Position numbers and translations under genes: made by a program. 64,000 bases of DNA. Origin: Chitinophagaceae bacterium. GTDB lineage: Bacteria; Bacteroidota; Bacteroidia; Chitinophagales; Chitinophagaceae. This document shows, piece by piece, positions 44,281 through 53,171 of this stretch (position 1 is its first letter; each line of letters opens with the position of its first letter). The notes beneath the pieces are model-generated. The model ran no database searches, had not been told where the DNA came from, and was given only the letters and a program-made list of their open reading frames with translations. The DNA lies in assembly GCA_024103425.1 (NCBI GenBank), contig JAGFIS010000040.1:1-64000 (forward strand), in the 5' to 3' direction.

Positions 44281-45600
44281 ATGGCTACACAAAACCTTGA
44301 CAGCGATAAAATACTCCTAAATCTGGGATACGAAGAACTGACACAGATGCAGTCGGAGTCTTTAGAGCACTTCAGTGGCGGGAAAAACATTATTCTTTCA
44401 GCCCCCACAGGCTCAGGCAAAACAGTAGGCTTCCTGCTGATGATGTTAAAGATTGCACCTGCCGGCTTCAAAGACACGTTTGCACTTATTATCACACCAA
44501 CGAGAGAACTGGCTTTGCAAATCACCGAAGTGTTTCAGAAAATGAAAACCGGGTTGAAAGTCACCACCTGTTACGGCGGTCATAAAAGAGAGATAGAAGA
44601 GAACAATCTCCTGGACGCTCCTTTTTTGATTGTCGGCACGCCGGGAAGGCTTGGAGACCATATCAGACGAGGTAACATAAGAACACAGAATATCCAAACG
44701 CTTATTCTCGACGAATTCGACAAAAGCCTCGAACTCGGTTTCGAAGAGGAGATGAAATTTATAATTGACAATCTCCCCGGCATCAAGAGTAGTATTCTCA
44801 CCTCTGCCACCCCGATAGATTCGTTGCCTCCATTCCTCAACCTGACGGAGGTGGAACAACTAGATTATTCTGACGCTCACGAACCACAAGCACACATAAC
44901 TAAGTCAACTTACAAACAGGAAGAGAAAGATAATCACCTTCTCAAGATACTTTGCACGGCAGGTAGCAGAAGAACGATTGTCTTTATCAACGAAAAAGAA
45001 TCGATAAAAACGATTGGAAAATATCTGTCCTCACAAGGTATCCCCCTGGCTGCTTACCACGGATCCATGGAACAAAGAGACAGGGAGACTTCCATCGCAA
45101 AATTCAGGAATGGTTCTGTACTGTTCCTCATCACAACAGATCTGGCAAGCCGCGGGCTGGATATATCTCATGTCAGGTTCATCGTTCACTATGACCTCCC
45201 GTCTTCTGAAGAGATATTCATTCATCGAAATGGACGTACTGCCCGCATGGATGCCAGTGGAGACATTATTGTAATGACTCCGGAGGATACCCCCTTGCCG
45301 GAGTTTATCCCCGATACTATTGAAGAATTCCCGATTAAGGCAGCTGCTCAGTTACCGGATAAAACCGAGTGGACCACATTGTATATATCCGCAGGAAAAA
45401 AGGATAAAGTAAACAAGGGTGATATCGCAGGCTTCCTGATGAAAGATGCAGCGCTCAAAAAAGAAGATGTAGGACTGATTGAGGTTAAAGACTTTTATTC
45501 TTTTGCAGCAATCAGAAGATCAAAGATGAACATGCTGCTGGGACAAGGAAAAAAGCAGAAGATTAAAAATAAAAAAGTGCTCCTGGATGTTGCCAGATAA
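44281..45600 (+). CDS. DEAD-box RNA helicase with DbpA-like C-terminal domain
   Basis: A 439-residue RNA helicase. Motifs: Q-region QMQSESL, I APTGSGKT (41-48), Ia PTRELALQI, II DEFD (144-147, Phe in place of Ala), III SAT, IV IVFINEKES, V DLASRGLDIS, VI HRNGRTARM. The last ~75 residues (TTLYISAGKKDKVNKGDIAGF to the end) match the RNA-recognition domain of DbpA, which binds hairpin 92 of 23S rRNA. A role in large-subunit assembly is therefore likely. Divergent from the Bcr/CflA gene; its own terminator at 45636. Confidence 0.9.
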   Translation: MATQNLDSDKILLNLGYEELTQMQSESLEHFSGGKNIILSAPTGSGKTVGFLLMMLKIAPAGFKDTFALIITPTRELALQITEVFQKMKTGLKVTTCYGGHKREIEENNLLDAPFLIVGTPGRLGDHIRRGNIRTQNIQTLILDEFDKSLELGFEEEMKFIIDNLPGIKSSILTSATPIDSLPPFLNLTEVEQLDYSDAHEPQAHITKSTYKQEEKDNHLLKILCTAGSRRTIVFINEKESIKTIGKYLSSQGIPLAAYHGSMEQRDRETSIAKFRNGSVLFLITTDLASRGLDISHVRFIVHYDLPSSEEIFIHRNGRTARMDASGDIIVMTPEDTPLPEFIPDTIEEFPIKAAAQLPDKTEWTTLYISAGKKDKVNKGDIAGFLMKDAALKKEDVGLIEVKDFYSFAAIRRSKMNMLLGQGKKQKIKNKKVLLDVAR

Positions 45601-45635
45601 AATGAGAATCTTTACCGAATAACATATTCCCCAAA

Positions 45636-45660
45636 AAAAGCACTCACCGGGAGTGCTTTT
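45636..45660. terminator. Bidirectional terminator between convergent genes
   Basis: AAAAGCACTC (45636-45645) pairs with GAGTGCTTTT (45651-45660). T-runs on both strands let it serve both the helicase gene and the convergent gene at 45685. Confidence 0.88.
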
Positions 45661-45684
45661 CTGTTATTAAGAATCAATATTAAA

Positions 45685-46164
45685 TTACAGGAACAGCAGC
45701 CAAAGTACAACAGCACCGGCGAGACCAATCCACGCCCATTTTCTCCTGTTTGTATCAACCGCTGAGTTATTGCCTATCAGATAAGCAATCAACACACCTA
45801 TCGGACCGATCAAAAAACCTAATGCAAATCCGCCCAGGTGAAACCCTTGTGAGGGATCATCTAGTGACATCGCGCTCAGAAGTTTGTCATTTTTAAAGGT
45901 TCCGTCCTTGGCAATACTCTTCCGGATTTTCTTTTGAATTATTTTCAGTTCTATCTTCTTAAATAAATTCAAATGTTTTCCGGTTACTTCTTCGTACTCC
46001 TTTACCGTCATAACGGAAAAATCTTTTAACGATACCTGGGTATTATTGCCCAAAGGAAGGTAAATGTCTGATGCTCTTGGGGCAGTGGTTACAGGAGTAA
46101 CCATTGAAGCAAATGAGAAACTCCCAAAAAGAAGTACCATCAAAATAAGACTGATTTTTTTCAT
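45685..46164 (-). CDS. Exported/membrane protein of unknown function
   Basis: A 159-residue protein with a signal peptide (MKKISLILMVLLFGSFSFAS) and two C-terminal hydrophobic helices (GGFALGFLIGPIGVLIAYLIG and WAWIGLAGAVVLWLLFL). The middle part is basic (FKKIELKIIQKKIRKSIAKDG) and includes VKEYEEVTGKHLNLF. Proteins of this layout are common in Bacteroidota (from memory); I know no function. TACATTTA, one base off the -7 consensus, lies about 40 bases upstream. Confidence 0.7.
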   Translation of the reverse strand: MKKISLILMVLLFGSFSFASMVTPVTTAPRASDIYLPLGNNTQVSLKDFSVMTVKEYEEVTGKHLNLFKKIELKIIQKKIRKSIAKDGTFKNDKLLSAMSLDDPSQGFHLGGFALGFLIGPIGVLIAYLIGNNSAVDTNRRKWAWIGLAGAVVLWLLFL

Positions 46165-46290
46165 GGCAGTGGTTTAAAGTGGATAAAAAAGTTGACTCAG
46201 TAAATGTACCCACCTGATCTGAAATTCTTAGAATTTCTTATGCACAAAAAAGCAGCTTGTGTGAAAAAACACTCAACCAATACATCCGGT

Positions 46291-47175
46291 TTATTCAAAA
46301 GTTTTTTTCATGGCCTTCATCATTCCCTGGGTTGACCATGTACCGGGCACTATCATTCTCCTGACGGTATAGAGTGGATTTGCAGAGTCCCGTTTTGTAG
46401 ATAAAATAAAAGCTAGTTTAAAATCTGCTTTTTTTAGAAGCTCAATTGCATTGTTATCCCATATACCATAGGGGTATGCGAAGTATGCAGCAGATTTGCC
46501 GGTAATATCTTCGATTGTTTTCTTCGGCTTCATCAACTGGTTCTCAAAATCCGTTTCGTCATACTTCTTGACATTTTTGTGATCCCATGTGTGCGACTCG
46601 ATAGCATGTCCGTTTTGTGCCAGATCTTTCAATTCTTCTTTCGACATGTAGCGGGGCTTATTGATAGAAATGGTCATTATAAAGAATACACCTTTAAAGC
46701 CATATTTATCCATCTCTTTTGCTCCAATTGTATATTGCTCACCGTCTGTATCGTCAAAGGTGAGCATCACCGGCTTCTCAGGCAGAGGATCTCCATAAGC
46801 CAGATAGTTATACAGCTGGTCGGGAAGAATTGTCTGATATCCGCTATCATGCAGTGCCTTCATTTGTTCTGCAAATTGCGCGGGTGACACAGAATAGCTT
46901 CTGAAAGTTTCACTCTGACCGGGTTTGGGGTCTCGGATATGGTGGTAACACAAAACCGGAACCTGTTTGCGTTTCATAATCTCCTCTGCACTCGCCATTT
47001 TCCTTTCCTGAACTATTGCAGATGGTACCATCACTTTTTCAGTTGCAGGCGCCATAGCTTCGCTGATCTTAGTGTTACCCTCACCGTCAGACCCTGAGCA
47101 GGAAAATGAGTACACAGAAATCCACAAAAGAAGTGCTAACAAAGTCTTCTTTCTCTGAGCAAAAAACGGGATCAT
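46291..47175 (-). CDS. Polysaccharide deacetylase lipoprotein
   Basis: A 294-residue lipoprotein (lipobox SFSC, Cys 26). The body is a NodB-type polysaccharide deacetylase (carbohydrate esterase 4): PVLCYHHIRD, VMLTFDDTDGEQYT with the catalytic base and metal Asp, GHAIESHTWDHKNV with the metal His pair, and AYFAYPYGIWDN. It should remove N-acetyl groups from a surface glycan. It is the second gene of a pair; its start overlaps the stop of the upstream lipoprotein gene (47172-47175). PgaB/IcaB-type enzymes are the nearest relatives in layout. Confidence 0.88.
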   Translation of the reverse strand: MIPFFAQRKKTLLALLLWISVYSFSCSGSDGEGNTKISEAMAPATEKVMVPSAIVQERKMASAEEIMKRKQVPVLCYHHIRDPKPGQSETFRSYSVSPAQFAEQMKALHDSGYQTILPDQLYNYLAYGDPLPEKPVMLTFDDTDGEQYTIGAKEMDKYGFKGVFFIMTISINKPRYMSKEELKDLAQNGHAIESHTWDHKNVKKYDETDFENQLMKPKKTIEDITGKSAAYFAYPYGIWDNNAIELLKKADFKLAFILSTKRDSANPLYTVRRMIVPGTWSTQGMMKAMKKTFE

Positions 47176-48191
47176 TGATATTGTATATAATTAGGTTGGG
47201 GGGTGAATTTCAAAAGTTCTTCCGGTGTGTACAACTGATCAGCGCCGGTTTTAGTATCGTTCTTGTAAAATATTTTGAATCCTGTAAACTGTACTGGCTC
47301 TTTATAGACATAACGCAGCCACGTAGATCTTTTCAAAAACTTAGGTCCCCAGCCGTCCATATCCACAACTACCTGTACTTCAGGAAGTTTTTTAATATTC
47401 TGGTAATTGGTCATCATACCCTGAGTGAAACGATGCAGAATCAGAATCTTCGGAGGAAGGTTATTCTCTTTTACCAGCTTTGCGAGGTGGTCAATCACCC
47501 AGTTAATATCCACAGCATCAAAAGTTCCGATCTTCTTCCCCGGCTGATGCCCGCCCTTCATTGAAAACTCAGGATCAATGCCCAGATGAACAGTTGGCAT
47601 TTGGAGGTACTTATCCAGTGCAGGAACTTCTTCTTGTACAGTACTGTGGCCCACCTGTATATCCACGAAGGTCAGAGCATTAATTTCTTTAGACCAGTTC
47701 AGGATGGTATCTATCTGGTGGAAGGGCATTCTGAGGCGATACTTACCTGAAGGGCCGGGCGCCTGTTGAGCAGTAACTGCGATGTAATGCAATGCAGGAA
47801 TTACAGGTATTGAACTATCAGCCTTTTGCCATTGTTCAACTTCTCTCTTTAGCTTCGCCAGCATGTCTTTCTTCGGTATTTCACCCAGAATACCCATTCT
47901 GGTAGAGTACAAATTACCATAAAAAGCTACAACCCTATGAAAGGGAAAAATAGCCCCGGGTAATGGAACAGGCATCTTTGCCGGCCATTTACCTGTTGTA
48001 TCACCGTTTGCTTGTCTCTGATTCAGGCTGTGGAACAAGGCGGTGTCGATTACCGGTTCCACAGGCTCTTTAACAGGAGCAATTGTATCCTTAGATTCGG
48101 TTAATGATAAGGCATTCGCAGATTCACTGCTGTTGCACGATACGGAGAGGAGTCCGGATATAACCAAGACAAACAGAATTTTAGTTTTCAT
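47172..48191 (-). CDS. Lipoprotein with probable TIM-barrel, partner of the deacetylase
   Basis: A 339-residue lipoprotein (SVSC, Cys 19). Residues about 80-320 alternate strands and helices as in a TIM barrel: RVVAFYGNLYSTRMGILGEI, PVIPALHYIAVTAQQAPG, NALTFVDIQVGHSTVQEEV, VHLGIDPEFSM and PKILILHRFTQGMM. The strand-end acidic pairs (VDIQ, IDPEF) look like a hydrolase active site. In PgaB a deacetylase domain is fused to a C-terminal glycoside hydrolase; here two lipoproteins are translated together, which might be a split counterpart. No family was identified with certainty. Confidence 0.65.
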   Translation of the reverse strand: MKTKILFVLVISGLLSVSCNSSESANALSLTESKDTIAPVKEPVEPVIDTALFHSLNQRQANGDTTGKWPAKMPVPLPGAIFPFHRVVAFYGNLYSTRMGILGEIPKKDMLAKLKREVEQWQKADSSIPVIPALHYIAVTAQQAPGPSGKYRLRMPFHQIDTILNWSKEINALTFVDIQVGHSTVQEEVPALDKYLQMPTVHLGIDPEFSMKGGHQPGKKIGTFDAVDINWVIDHLAKLVKENNLPPKILILHRFTQGMMTNYQNIKKLPEVQVVVDMDGWGPKFLKRSTWLRYVYKEPVQFTGFKIFYKNDTKTGADQLYTPEELLKFTPQPNYIQYQ

Positions 48192-48197
48192 TGGCGG

Positions 48198-48205
48198 CGA
48201 AGATA
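48198..48205 (-). promoter_or_regulatory. Near-consensus promoter box of the lipoprotein/deacetylase pair
   Basis: TATCTTCG on the minus strand differs from TAnnTTTG by one base and lies 6 bases from the start codon at 48191, implying a very short leader. Confidence 0.35.
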
Positions 48206-48507
48206 TTGTGAACTATCAGTTCGAAAATTAACTCACTATATTTTGTGCAAATATTATAAATTAAATCAATTCCGAGCTCAATTTATATTAAAACGTTCTG
48301 CAAATACATTTGTTTTGAAGTGCTGTAAACGATTTTATAGATTAATTTAAAATTATATTTATATATCTTTAACAAATTATAACAAAAAACACTATCTAAT
48401 TATTACCTCCTATTGTCAACATATAAAGTGTTGAAACAAGTTTTACCAAATAATATTCAATAAATAGGTATTTTTTATTGATGATTTATAATTGATTATT
48501 TCAAAAC
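48206..48507. other. AT-rich spacer between divergent genes
   Basis: No gene, repeat or RNA was recognised in this 300-base stretch. It is strongly AT-rich and holds the upstream regions of the lipoprotein pair (minus) and the small peptide gene (plus). Confidence 0.6.
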
Positions 48508-48538
48508 TTGCATAAACAAAAGTATTAGTTTATATTTG
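48508..48538 (+). promoter_or_regulatory. Promoter of the 35-residue peptide gene (-33 and -7 boxes)
   Basis: TTG at 48508-48510 and TATATTTG at 48531-48538 are separated by 20 bases, the clearest match to the full Bacteroidota promoter in this window. It gives a leader of about 90 bases before the ATG at 48633. Confidence 0.75.
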
Positions 48539-48632
48539 TGACAGGTCCATCCCTATTTAAAACGCCCCTTAGAAAGTACGATTTTTCAAGATCCTTTCGA
48601 ACATCATTAATTAATTTTTAAAATTAACGATC

Positions 48633-48740
48633 ATGAAAAAGAGCTACTCGACAGACCTGCAAGACACATTTGTGGCAATCGCTATTATTCTTGGCTTCTT
48701 TGCAATCATGGCTGGAATCGCTTTCCTGACCGGAATGTAA
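48633..48740 (+). CDS. 35-residue membrane peptide
   Basis: ATG at 48633 to TAA at 48738-48740 encodes 35 residues starting MKKSYSTDLQDTFVAI and ending MAGIAFLTGM, with one predicted membrane helix (about 13-33). It has the best promoter match of the window upstream and a perfect terminator (48854) downstream, so it is a genuine transcript; that the peptide is translated is inference. No family was recognised. A single-helix regulator or subunit of a membrane complex is one possibility. Confidence 0.65.
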   Translation: MKKSYSTDLQDTFVAIAIILGFFAIMAGIAFLTGM

Positions 48741-48853
48741 TAGTGCCGATAAACCCAATTTTGCCTTGTGGATTTGCCTTTGTGAAGAAGAGCAAACAAG
48801 GGATTATTTATACAATTGGATTTCTGTAGAATTTAATAGTTAATGAAAAAATT

Positions 48854-48886
48854 AAAAGCATAGTCCTTGACTATGCTTTTTTATTT
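48854..48886 (+). terminator. Terminator of the small peptide gene
   Basis: AAAAGCATAGTC (48854-48865) pairs perfectly with GACTATGCTTTT (48869-48880), followed by TTATTT. Confidence 0.9.
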
Positions 48887-48964
48887 GCCAGAAACACGTA
48901 ACACACTTTCCTCTTGAACTAACCTATACAGTTACCTGAAGTTTACTTTCTTTTATTTTTTTAA

Positions 48965-48996
48965 ATAAAAATCCCTGCGGCAAAACCGCAGGGATT
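48965..48996 (-). terminator. Terminator of the T9SS cargo gene
   Basis: AATCCCTGCGG and CCGCAGGGATT (48970-48996) pair around CAAAA; on the minus strand a T-rich tract follows, 29 bases beyond the stop at 49025. Confidence 0.88.
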
Positions 48997-49024
48997 CAAA
49001 ACAATAGCTTATTAATACCTCAGG

Positions 49025-51475
49025 CTATCTGAGTTTAATCATAGACTTGGTTGTAACCTCTCCATCAATACTTACCCTATAGTAGTATGTGCCTGCAGGT
49101 ACATTCAAAGGTTGCCATTGAACCTGGTGGCTTCCGGCCTCCTGAACACCTTCCTGCAGAACAGCCACACGCTTACCTGCAAGATCAAACACTGCAACGT
49201 TCACATTTGCTCTGTGTCCTAAATCATACCTGATGATGGTATGGTTCGTGAATGGATTTGGCACGTTTTGGTACACCATATTCAGGCTGATAGCATGATT
49301 CACTCTAACAATCTCAGAGTAGGTTATTTCTCCGGCTTCTCCTACAATCTGCAACCTGTACAGGTTGGTACCATTATTCGGACTGTGGTCATAGAAGCTG
49401 TAATTGTTTTGTGTTCTGCCCGCATTAGAATTCACACTACCAAGTGTTATCCAGTCAGATCCGTCCATCCGTTGTACTTCGTATCTGGAAATGTTCTGCT
49501 CTTGTGCTGTCTTCCAGTTTAGCAATACGCTCTCTCTCACACTCTGGCCGGTAAATGAAACCAGGGTAACAGGCTGAGCATTTGAGTAGTATGCCACAGC
49601 GAAATCACTGAAGATATTCAATCCGGACACCTTAAGGACATTCCCGGATAGTGTGGTGTTTTGTACAACCCACAAACCCTCTTTATCAGCTCTCTTAACT
49701 ATAACAAATTTCTCGGGATCCTCACTTCCAGAGTAGCTGCTGATATCGATGCTGATATCGTAATTCGCCCTTGACAGAGGGCTGCTGTTTCCTGAGTATG
49801 CTATAGTAAAATATTTATCGAGAAGAGAATTAGGTTTAACAACAGTACCGTCATTTGAAGTAGCTGTTTCATTATTTACAAATGTCTGTTCATTAGGCTC
49901 AGTATTAAATCCTGCAATTCTAAGAGAGTCAGAGTTAGCTATAGTATTCATCTTGACAGATACCCCCAAATTGCTTTCGGTTACCGTTTGTCCGTTTGTT
50001 GTAATCTTCTCAGCCTTGTAATACGATGGGTTTGCGTCAAAGAAATGGACATCAGAAATCCAAACGTTATTCCCCATGTGTGCAGAAGCCCTGAAAGCAA
50101 CTAATACGCTCGACTCACCAATGTAATTAGACAAATCTACCATCTCATGCCTCCATGAAGCTGCAGATTGGGGTGAGAATACCGTAGTTAAATTAACCGT
50201 TTCAAGTCTGCCGGATCCTGAACCCGAGGTTTTCTTATACAATACAGGCGTACTCTTGAAGGTTACACCTCCGTCTAGAGATACCAGTACTTCCAATTCA
50301 TCATAATATACATTGTTTATCCTCGCAGATGCAACATAAAAACTTACGATGGGTTTAGATGCATTAGTCAGATTCAATAACGGCCCCAGCAATTCAAATT
50401 GTTTTCCATCTGCTGAATAGGTTTGTGCCAATGCGGTTTTAGTTTTAACTCCATTGGGTCCGATAACATCTACTTCGGGAATATAAATTGTCTTAAACAC
50501 ATCTGTAAATTTCCAGGGTGCCTTTTTTACCAGCCAGTCATCATGGGTAGAAAAGTTAGTAAAGTAAGGGAATTGCGTTATCGGTGTCTGAACAACCATA
50601 TTTACAATAGTTGTATCATTTAATTTGTTGGCATCACTTGCATACTTGGAATAAATCCTAAGCTTATAGTTACCCGGAGATGATGGAACAAATGCGTTCG
50701 CATTATTAAATGTTACGGTTGTTGAACCACCTGACGAGATTGAAGAACTTGTATTTACAACTGTCTCGCTACCCCCATTCACAGTGTATGCAATGCCAAT
50801 ACCCGATGAAGCAGAATTTGATCCAAAATTATATACAGTTGCATCGAAAGAAATTGTCTCTCCTGTTTTGTATATTTTATTTGCATTTAGGCTGCTCGCT
50901 GTTACACCGATATCATCGTTTAGCGTACTGGTAACAGTAATATCGTCCAGATAAAAACCAAGCCCCATGTTCTGCTGCTTGTTTCTGATAGCTATATATA
51001 TATCGTTTCCCGTAAAGGATGATAAATCGACTGTTCCTTTTTGGTATGAAGTAGATTTTCCCCTCATAGAAATCGTCAAGACCTTCGAGAAACTTCCCAG
51101 ATTAGTATTGGTTGTACTTACATAAACATCCAGATCATCCTCCCATCCGGTACTGTTATCAGAAGAGACCGGAGCATACCAAAATGTAAGCTCATCACCA
51201 TTACTAACACTAAAAACTTTTGGAGTGATCAACCAGTTCTCTCCATTACCTGTTCCGTCGTAACTAATATCCTCCTGTTCAATAAACATTGAAAACGATC
51301 CGGTTCTGGGATTTGCATTAGAAATCACCCAGGAATGTTGCCCTTCCACATGCACAGTCGACCATCCGGAAGGCAATACACCGCCCTCGAAACCTTGCAA
51401 AATCTGCTGCGAAAAAGCCGGTGAAACAATAAGTGAAGCTACAAGAGCAAAAAAAGCATGTCTAATTCGTAACAT
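49025..51475 (-). CDS. T9SS type A sorting-domain surface protein
   Basis: An 816-residue secreted protein. Signal peptide 1-22; choice-of-anchor J/MAM-like jelly roll about 25-185 (LQGFEGGVLPSGWSTV, ENWLITPKV); CARDB-like domain about 190-295; a second jelly roll 300-475 (HDDWLVKKAPWKF, VWISDVHFF); a linker region to 635; a fibronectin-III-like domain 635-729 (LVSFTGQ, LLNWKTAQEQNISRYEVQR); C-terminal sorting domain 730-816 (YQNVPNPFTNHTIIRYDL to KSMIKLR). The last routes it through the type IX system to the cell surface or outside. Likely adhesin or carbohydrate-binding; no enzyme motif seen. Confidence 0.9.
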   Translation of the reverse strand: MLRIRHAFFALVASLIVSPAFSQQILQGFEGGVLPSGWSTVHVEGQHSWVISNANPRTGSFSMFIEQEDISYDGTGNGENWLITPKVFSVSNGDELTFWYAPVSSDNSTGWEDDLDVYVSTTNTNLGSFSKVLTISMRGKSTSYQKGTVDLSSFTGNDIYIAIRNKQQNMGLGFYLDDITVTSTLNDDIGVTASSLNANKIYKTGETISFDATVYNFGSNSASSGIGIAYTVNGGSETVVNTSSSISSGGSTTVTFNNANAFVPSSPGNYKLRIYSKYASDANKLNDTTIVNMVVQTPITQFPYFTNFSTHDDWLVKKAPWKFTDVFKTIYIPEVDVIGPNGVKTKTALAQTYSADGKQFELLGPLLNLTNASKPIVSFYVASARINNVYYDELEVLVSLDGGVTFKSTPVLYKKTSGSGSGRLETVNLTTVFSPQSAASWRHEMVDLSNYIGESSVLVAFRASAHMGNNVWISDVHFFDANPSYYKAEKITTNGQTVTESNLGVSVKMNTIANSDSLRIAGFNTEPNEQTFVNNETATSNDGTVVKPNSLLDKYFTIAYSGNSSPLSRANYDISIDISSYSGSEDPEKFVIVKRADKEGLWVVQNTTLSGNVLKVSGLNIFSDFAVAYYSNAQPVTLVSFTGQSVRESVLLNWKTAQEQNISRYEVQRMDGSDWITLGSVNSNAGRTQNNYSFYDHSPNNGTNLYRLQIVGEAGEITYSEIVRVNHAISLNMVYQNVPNPFTNHTIIRYDLGHRANVNVAVFDLAGKRVAVLQEGVQEAGSHQVQWQPLNVPAGTYYYRVSIDGEVTTKSMIKLR

Positions 51476-51655
51476 AGATCCAATATTAACTTTTGTATTA
51501 TTACCTGATTTTCATTCAGGACATGGAACGAAAAAATAACGGGAGGTTTATCTTGGATCTCAGACTGAAATGTAAAAATAAAACTATTTAATCAATTCAA
51601 TACAAACTTTTTTGAATACCGGCCGGGTTTCTTACCTCTTTACTGTATGACCCTG

Positions 51656-51663
51656 TATCTTTG
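51656..51663 (+). promoter_or_regulatory. Putative promoter of the thioesterase gene, -7 box
   Basis: TATCTTTG, an exact TAnnTTTG match, 12 bases before the ATG at 51676. It excludes the upstream in-frame TTG at 51661, which lies inside the box. Confidence 0.65.
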
Positions 51664-51675
51664 CAAAAATTTTTT

Positions 51676-52188
51676 ATGAACGAAAAGAATCCCATAGAGA
51701 GCAGAGTGATTATGACGGAAATTGTGCTGCCAAACGATACCAATACCTTTGGTAACCTGATGGGAGGCAGACTGATGTACTGGATGGATATCGCAGCTGC
51801 CCTGGCGGCAACCAAGCACAGCAATGCTCCTACCGTTACGGCCTCGGTTGATAATATTTCGTTCATGAACCCTATCAAGCTTGGTAATACAGTTAATATT
51901 GAGGCGAAAGTAACCCGTGCTTTCAACAGCAGTATGGAGATTCATCTGGAAGTCTGGGGCGAGGATCATGTACAACAGTACAGATATAAGAGCAACGAAG
52001 CCTATTATACGTTTGTAGCCCTGGACCCTAACGGCAAACCCAGGAAAGTCCCCGGAATCACCCCGGAAACTGAGGCTGAAATAGCTTTATTTAACAGCGC
52101 CCTTCGCAGAAGGCAGCTACGACTGATTCTGGGAGGTAAAATGAAGGTTGAAGATGCTACCGAACTGAAAGCTTTATTCAAGGAATAA
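51676..52188 (+). CDS. Acyl-CoA thioesterase, hotdog fold
   Basis: A 170-residue acyl-CoA hydrolase of the YciA/BACH type. The motif TNTFGNLMGGRLMYWMDIAAALAATKHS (split as TNTFGNLMGGRLMYW and MDIAAALAATKHS) carries the conserved Asn, Gly and catalytic Asp; VTASVDNISFMNPIKLGN follows. Hexamers of this family release free fatty acids from CoA. The downstream PlsC-like gene converges with no gap (stops abut at 52188/52189). Chain-length preference unknown. Confidence 0.9.
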   Translation: MNEKNPIESRVIMTEIVLPNDTNTFGNLMGGRLMYWMDIAAALAATKHSNAPTVTASVDNISFMNPIKLGNTVNIEAKVTRAFNSSMEIHLEVWGEDHVQQYRYKSNEAYYTFVALDPNGKPRKVPGITPETEAEIALFNSALRRRQLRLILGGKMKVEDATELKALFKE

Positions 52189-52962
52189 TCAACTGTTTTC
52201 CTTCACACTTGCGGGGTTAAATCGAGCAGACTGTTCGATTGCATCCATTACAGATGACAAGATCTCGTCAAGAGATTCTTCAAAAGTAAACCGGAGCGGC
52301 TCCTTAAACTTCACACTAAGCTGATTTCCCCAACCTCTCATTTTCAACCCCTTTTTATCAAAAGCCTTTGAGAATCCATCAATTACAACCGGTATAACAA
52401 CAGGTTTCTCCTCCTTAATAATAAATGCTGTTCCTTTTCGTCCGGGAGCAAAAGGCTTTGTAGTGCCTTGTGGGAAGGTAATCAGCCAGTTATCTTGTAA
52501 TGCATGAGTGATATTCCTGGTATCTGTTATTTCAAGCCCTTTTCTTACCTCTTTTGAGTCTTTATTCCATGTGCGTTTCACAGTTATCGCCCCTGCCCAG
52601 GTAAAGAGTTTACTTAACCAGCTTTTCTTCATAGTCTCAGCAGCAGCCACATAATACACTCTTGTAAAAGGATTCAGCAAATAATATGGAACGCCCAACC
52701 GGTTCTTTTTACCCCATTTTACAGCACAGAAAATATGCAGAAAAGTGATGACGTCTGCGAAGTAAGTCTGGTGGTTACTGACAAAAAGTACATTTTTTCG
52801 CGGAAGGCCGGCTATATTTTCTGTTCCTTCAATTTTCAGCTTATTAAACAGTGCCAGTCCCGGATAGCTCGCAATTCCTACAAAAAAGTAAACCAACGCT
52901 TTTACGAAACGAAGTCGCCTAAATTTTGTAGTTATTTGACTCATTTTTAAGGGATTTATCAA
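52189..52962 (-). CDS. PlsC-like acyltransferase with unusual motifs
   Basis: A 257-residue membrane-bound protein of the lysophospholipid acyltransferase superfamily. Block 1 reads NHQTYFADV: the catalytic His and Asp are five residues apart, one more than the usual HX4D. Block 3 reads FPQGTTKPFAPGRKG where FPEGT is normal, so the substrate-binding Glu is Gln. A hydrophobic segment (VKALVYFFVGIASYPGLALF) precedes. It may acylate lysophosphatidate or another lipid, but the altered motifs advise caution. Start at 52962 or at the Met six codons on (52944). Confidence 0.75.
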   Translation of the reverse strand: MINPLKMSQITTKFRRLRFVKALVYFFVGIASYPGLALFNKLKIEGTENIAGLPRKNVLFVSNHQTYFADVITFLHIFCAVKWGKKNRLGVPYYLLNPFTRVYYVAAAETMKKSWLSKLFTWAGAITVKRTWNKDSKEVRKGLEITDTRNITHALQDNWLITFPQGTTKPFAPGRKGTAFIIKEEKPVVIPVVIDGFSKAFDKKGLKMRGWGNQLSVKFKEPLRFTFEESLDEILSSVMDAIEQSARFNPASVKENS

Positions 52963-53086
52963 AAATATCCGCGTGCCGGGGACATCTTTTTCGGTTTTCT
53001 CCTAACGGCCACAATTTCCTGATTTTCAGAGGCAATAAATAATATAATTTTTACACAATAAAATTCAGTAATACAATCGTATTTCT

Positions 53087-53094
53087 TACCTTTG
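53087..53094 (+). promoter_or_regulatory. Putative rpsA promoter, -7 box
   Basis: TACCTTTG, an exact TAnnTTTG match, 103 bases before the rpsA ATG. The resulting leader of about 95 bases contains the hairpins described next. Confidence 0.6.
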
Positions 53095-53134
53095 CACTCC
53101 TCAAAAAAGAGGGTATTATTTTTTTAACACTAAA

Positions 53135-53171
53135 TGCTGATCAGCAGAACTCCGTCTCGCGGAGTACAGCA
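53135..53171 (+). ncRNA. rpsA leader with alternative pairing
   Basis: ACTCCG (53149-53154) pairs with CGGAGT (53160-53165). TGCTG (53135-53139) can pair either with CAGCA at 53142-53146 (inside the palindrome GCTGATCAGC) or with CAGCA at 53167-53171, enclosing the first hairpin; the two are exclusive. S1 represses its own synthesis in E. coli, so a regulatory role is plausible here. By eye only. Confidence 0.45.

Noticed and set aside
44206..44292. Longer N-terminus for the Bcr/CflA transporter
   Set aside because: It would include an exact -7 promoter box and adds no family similarity.
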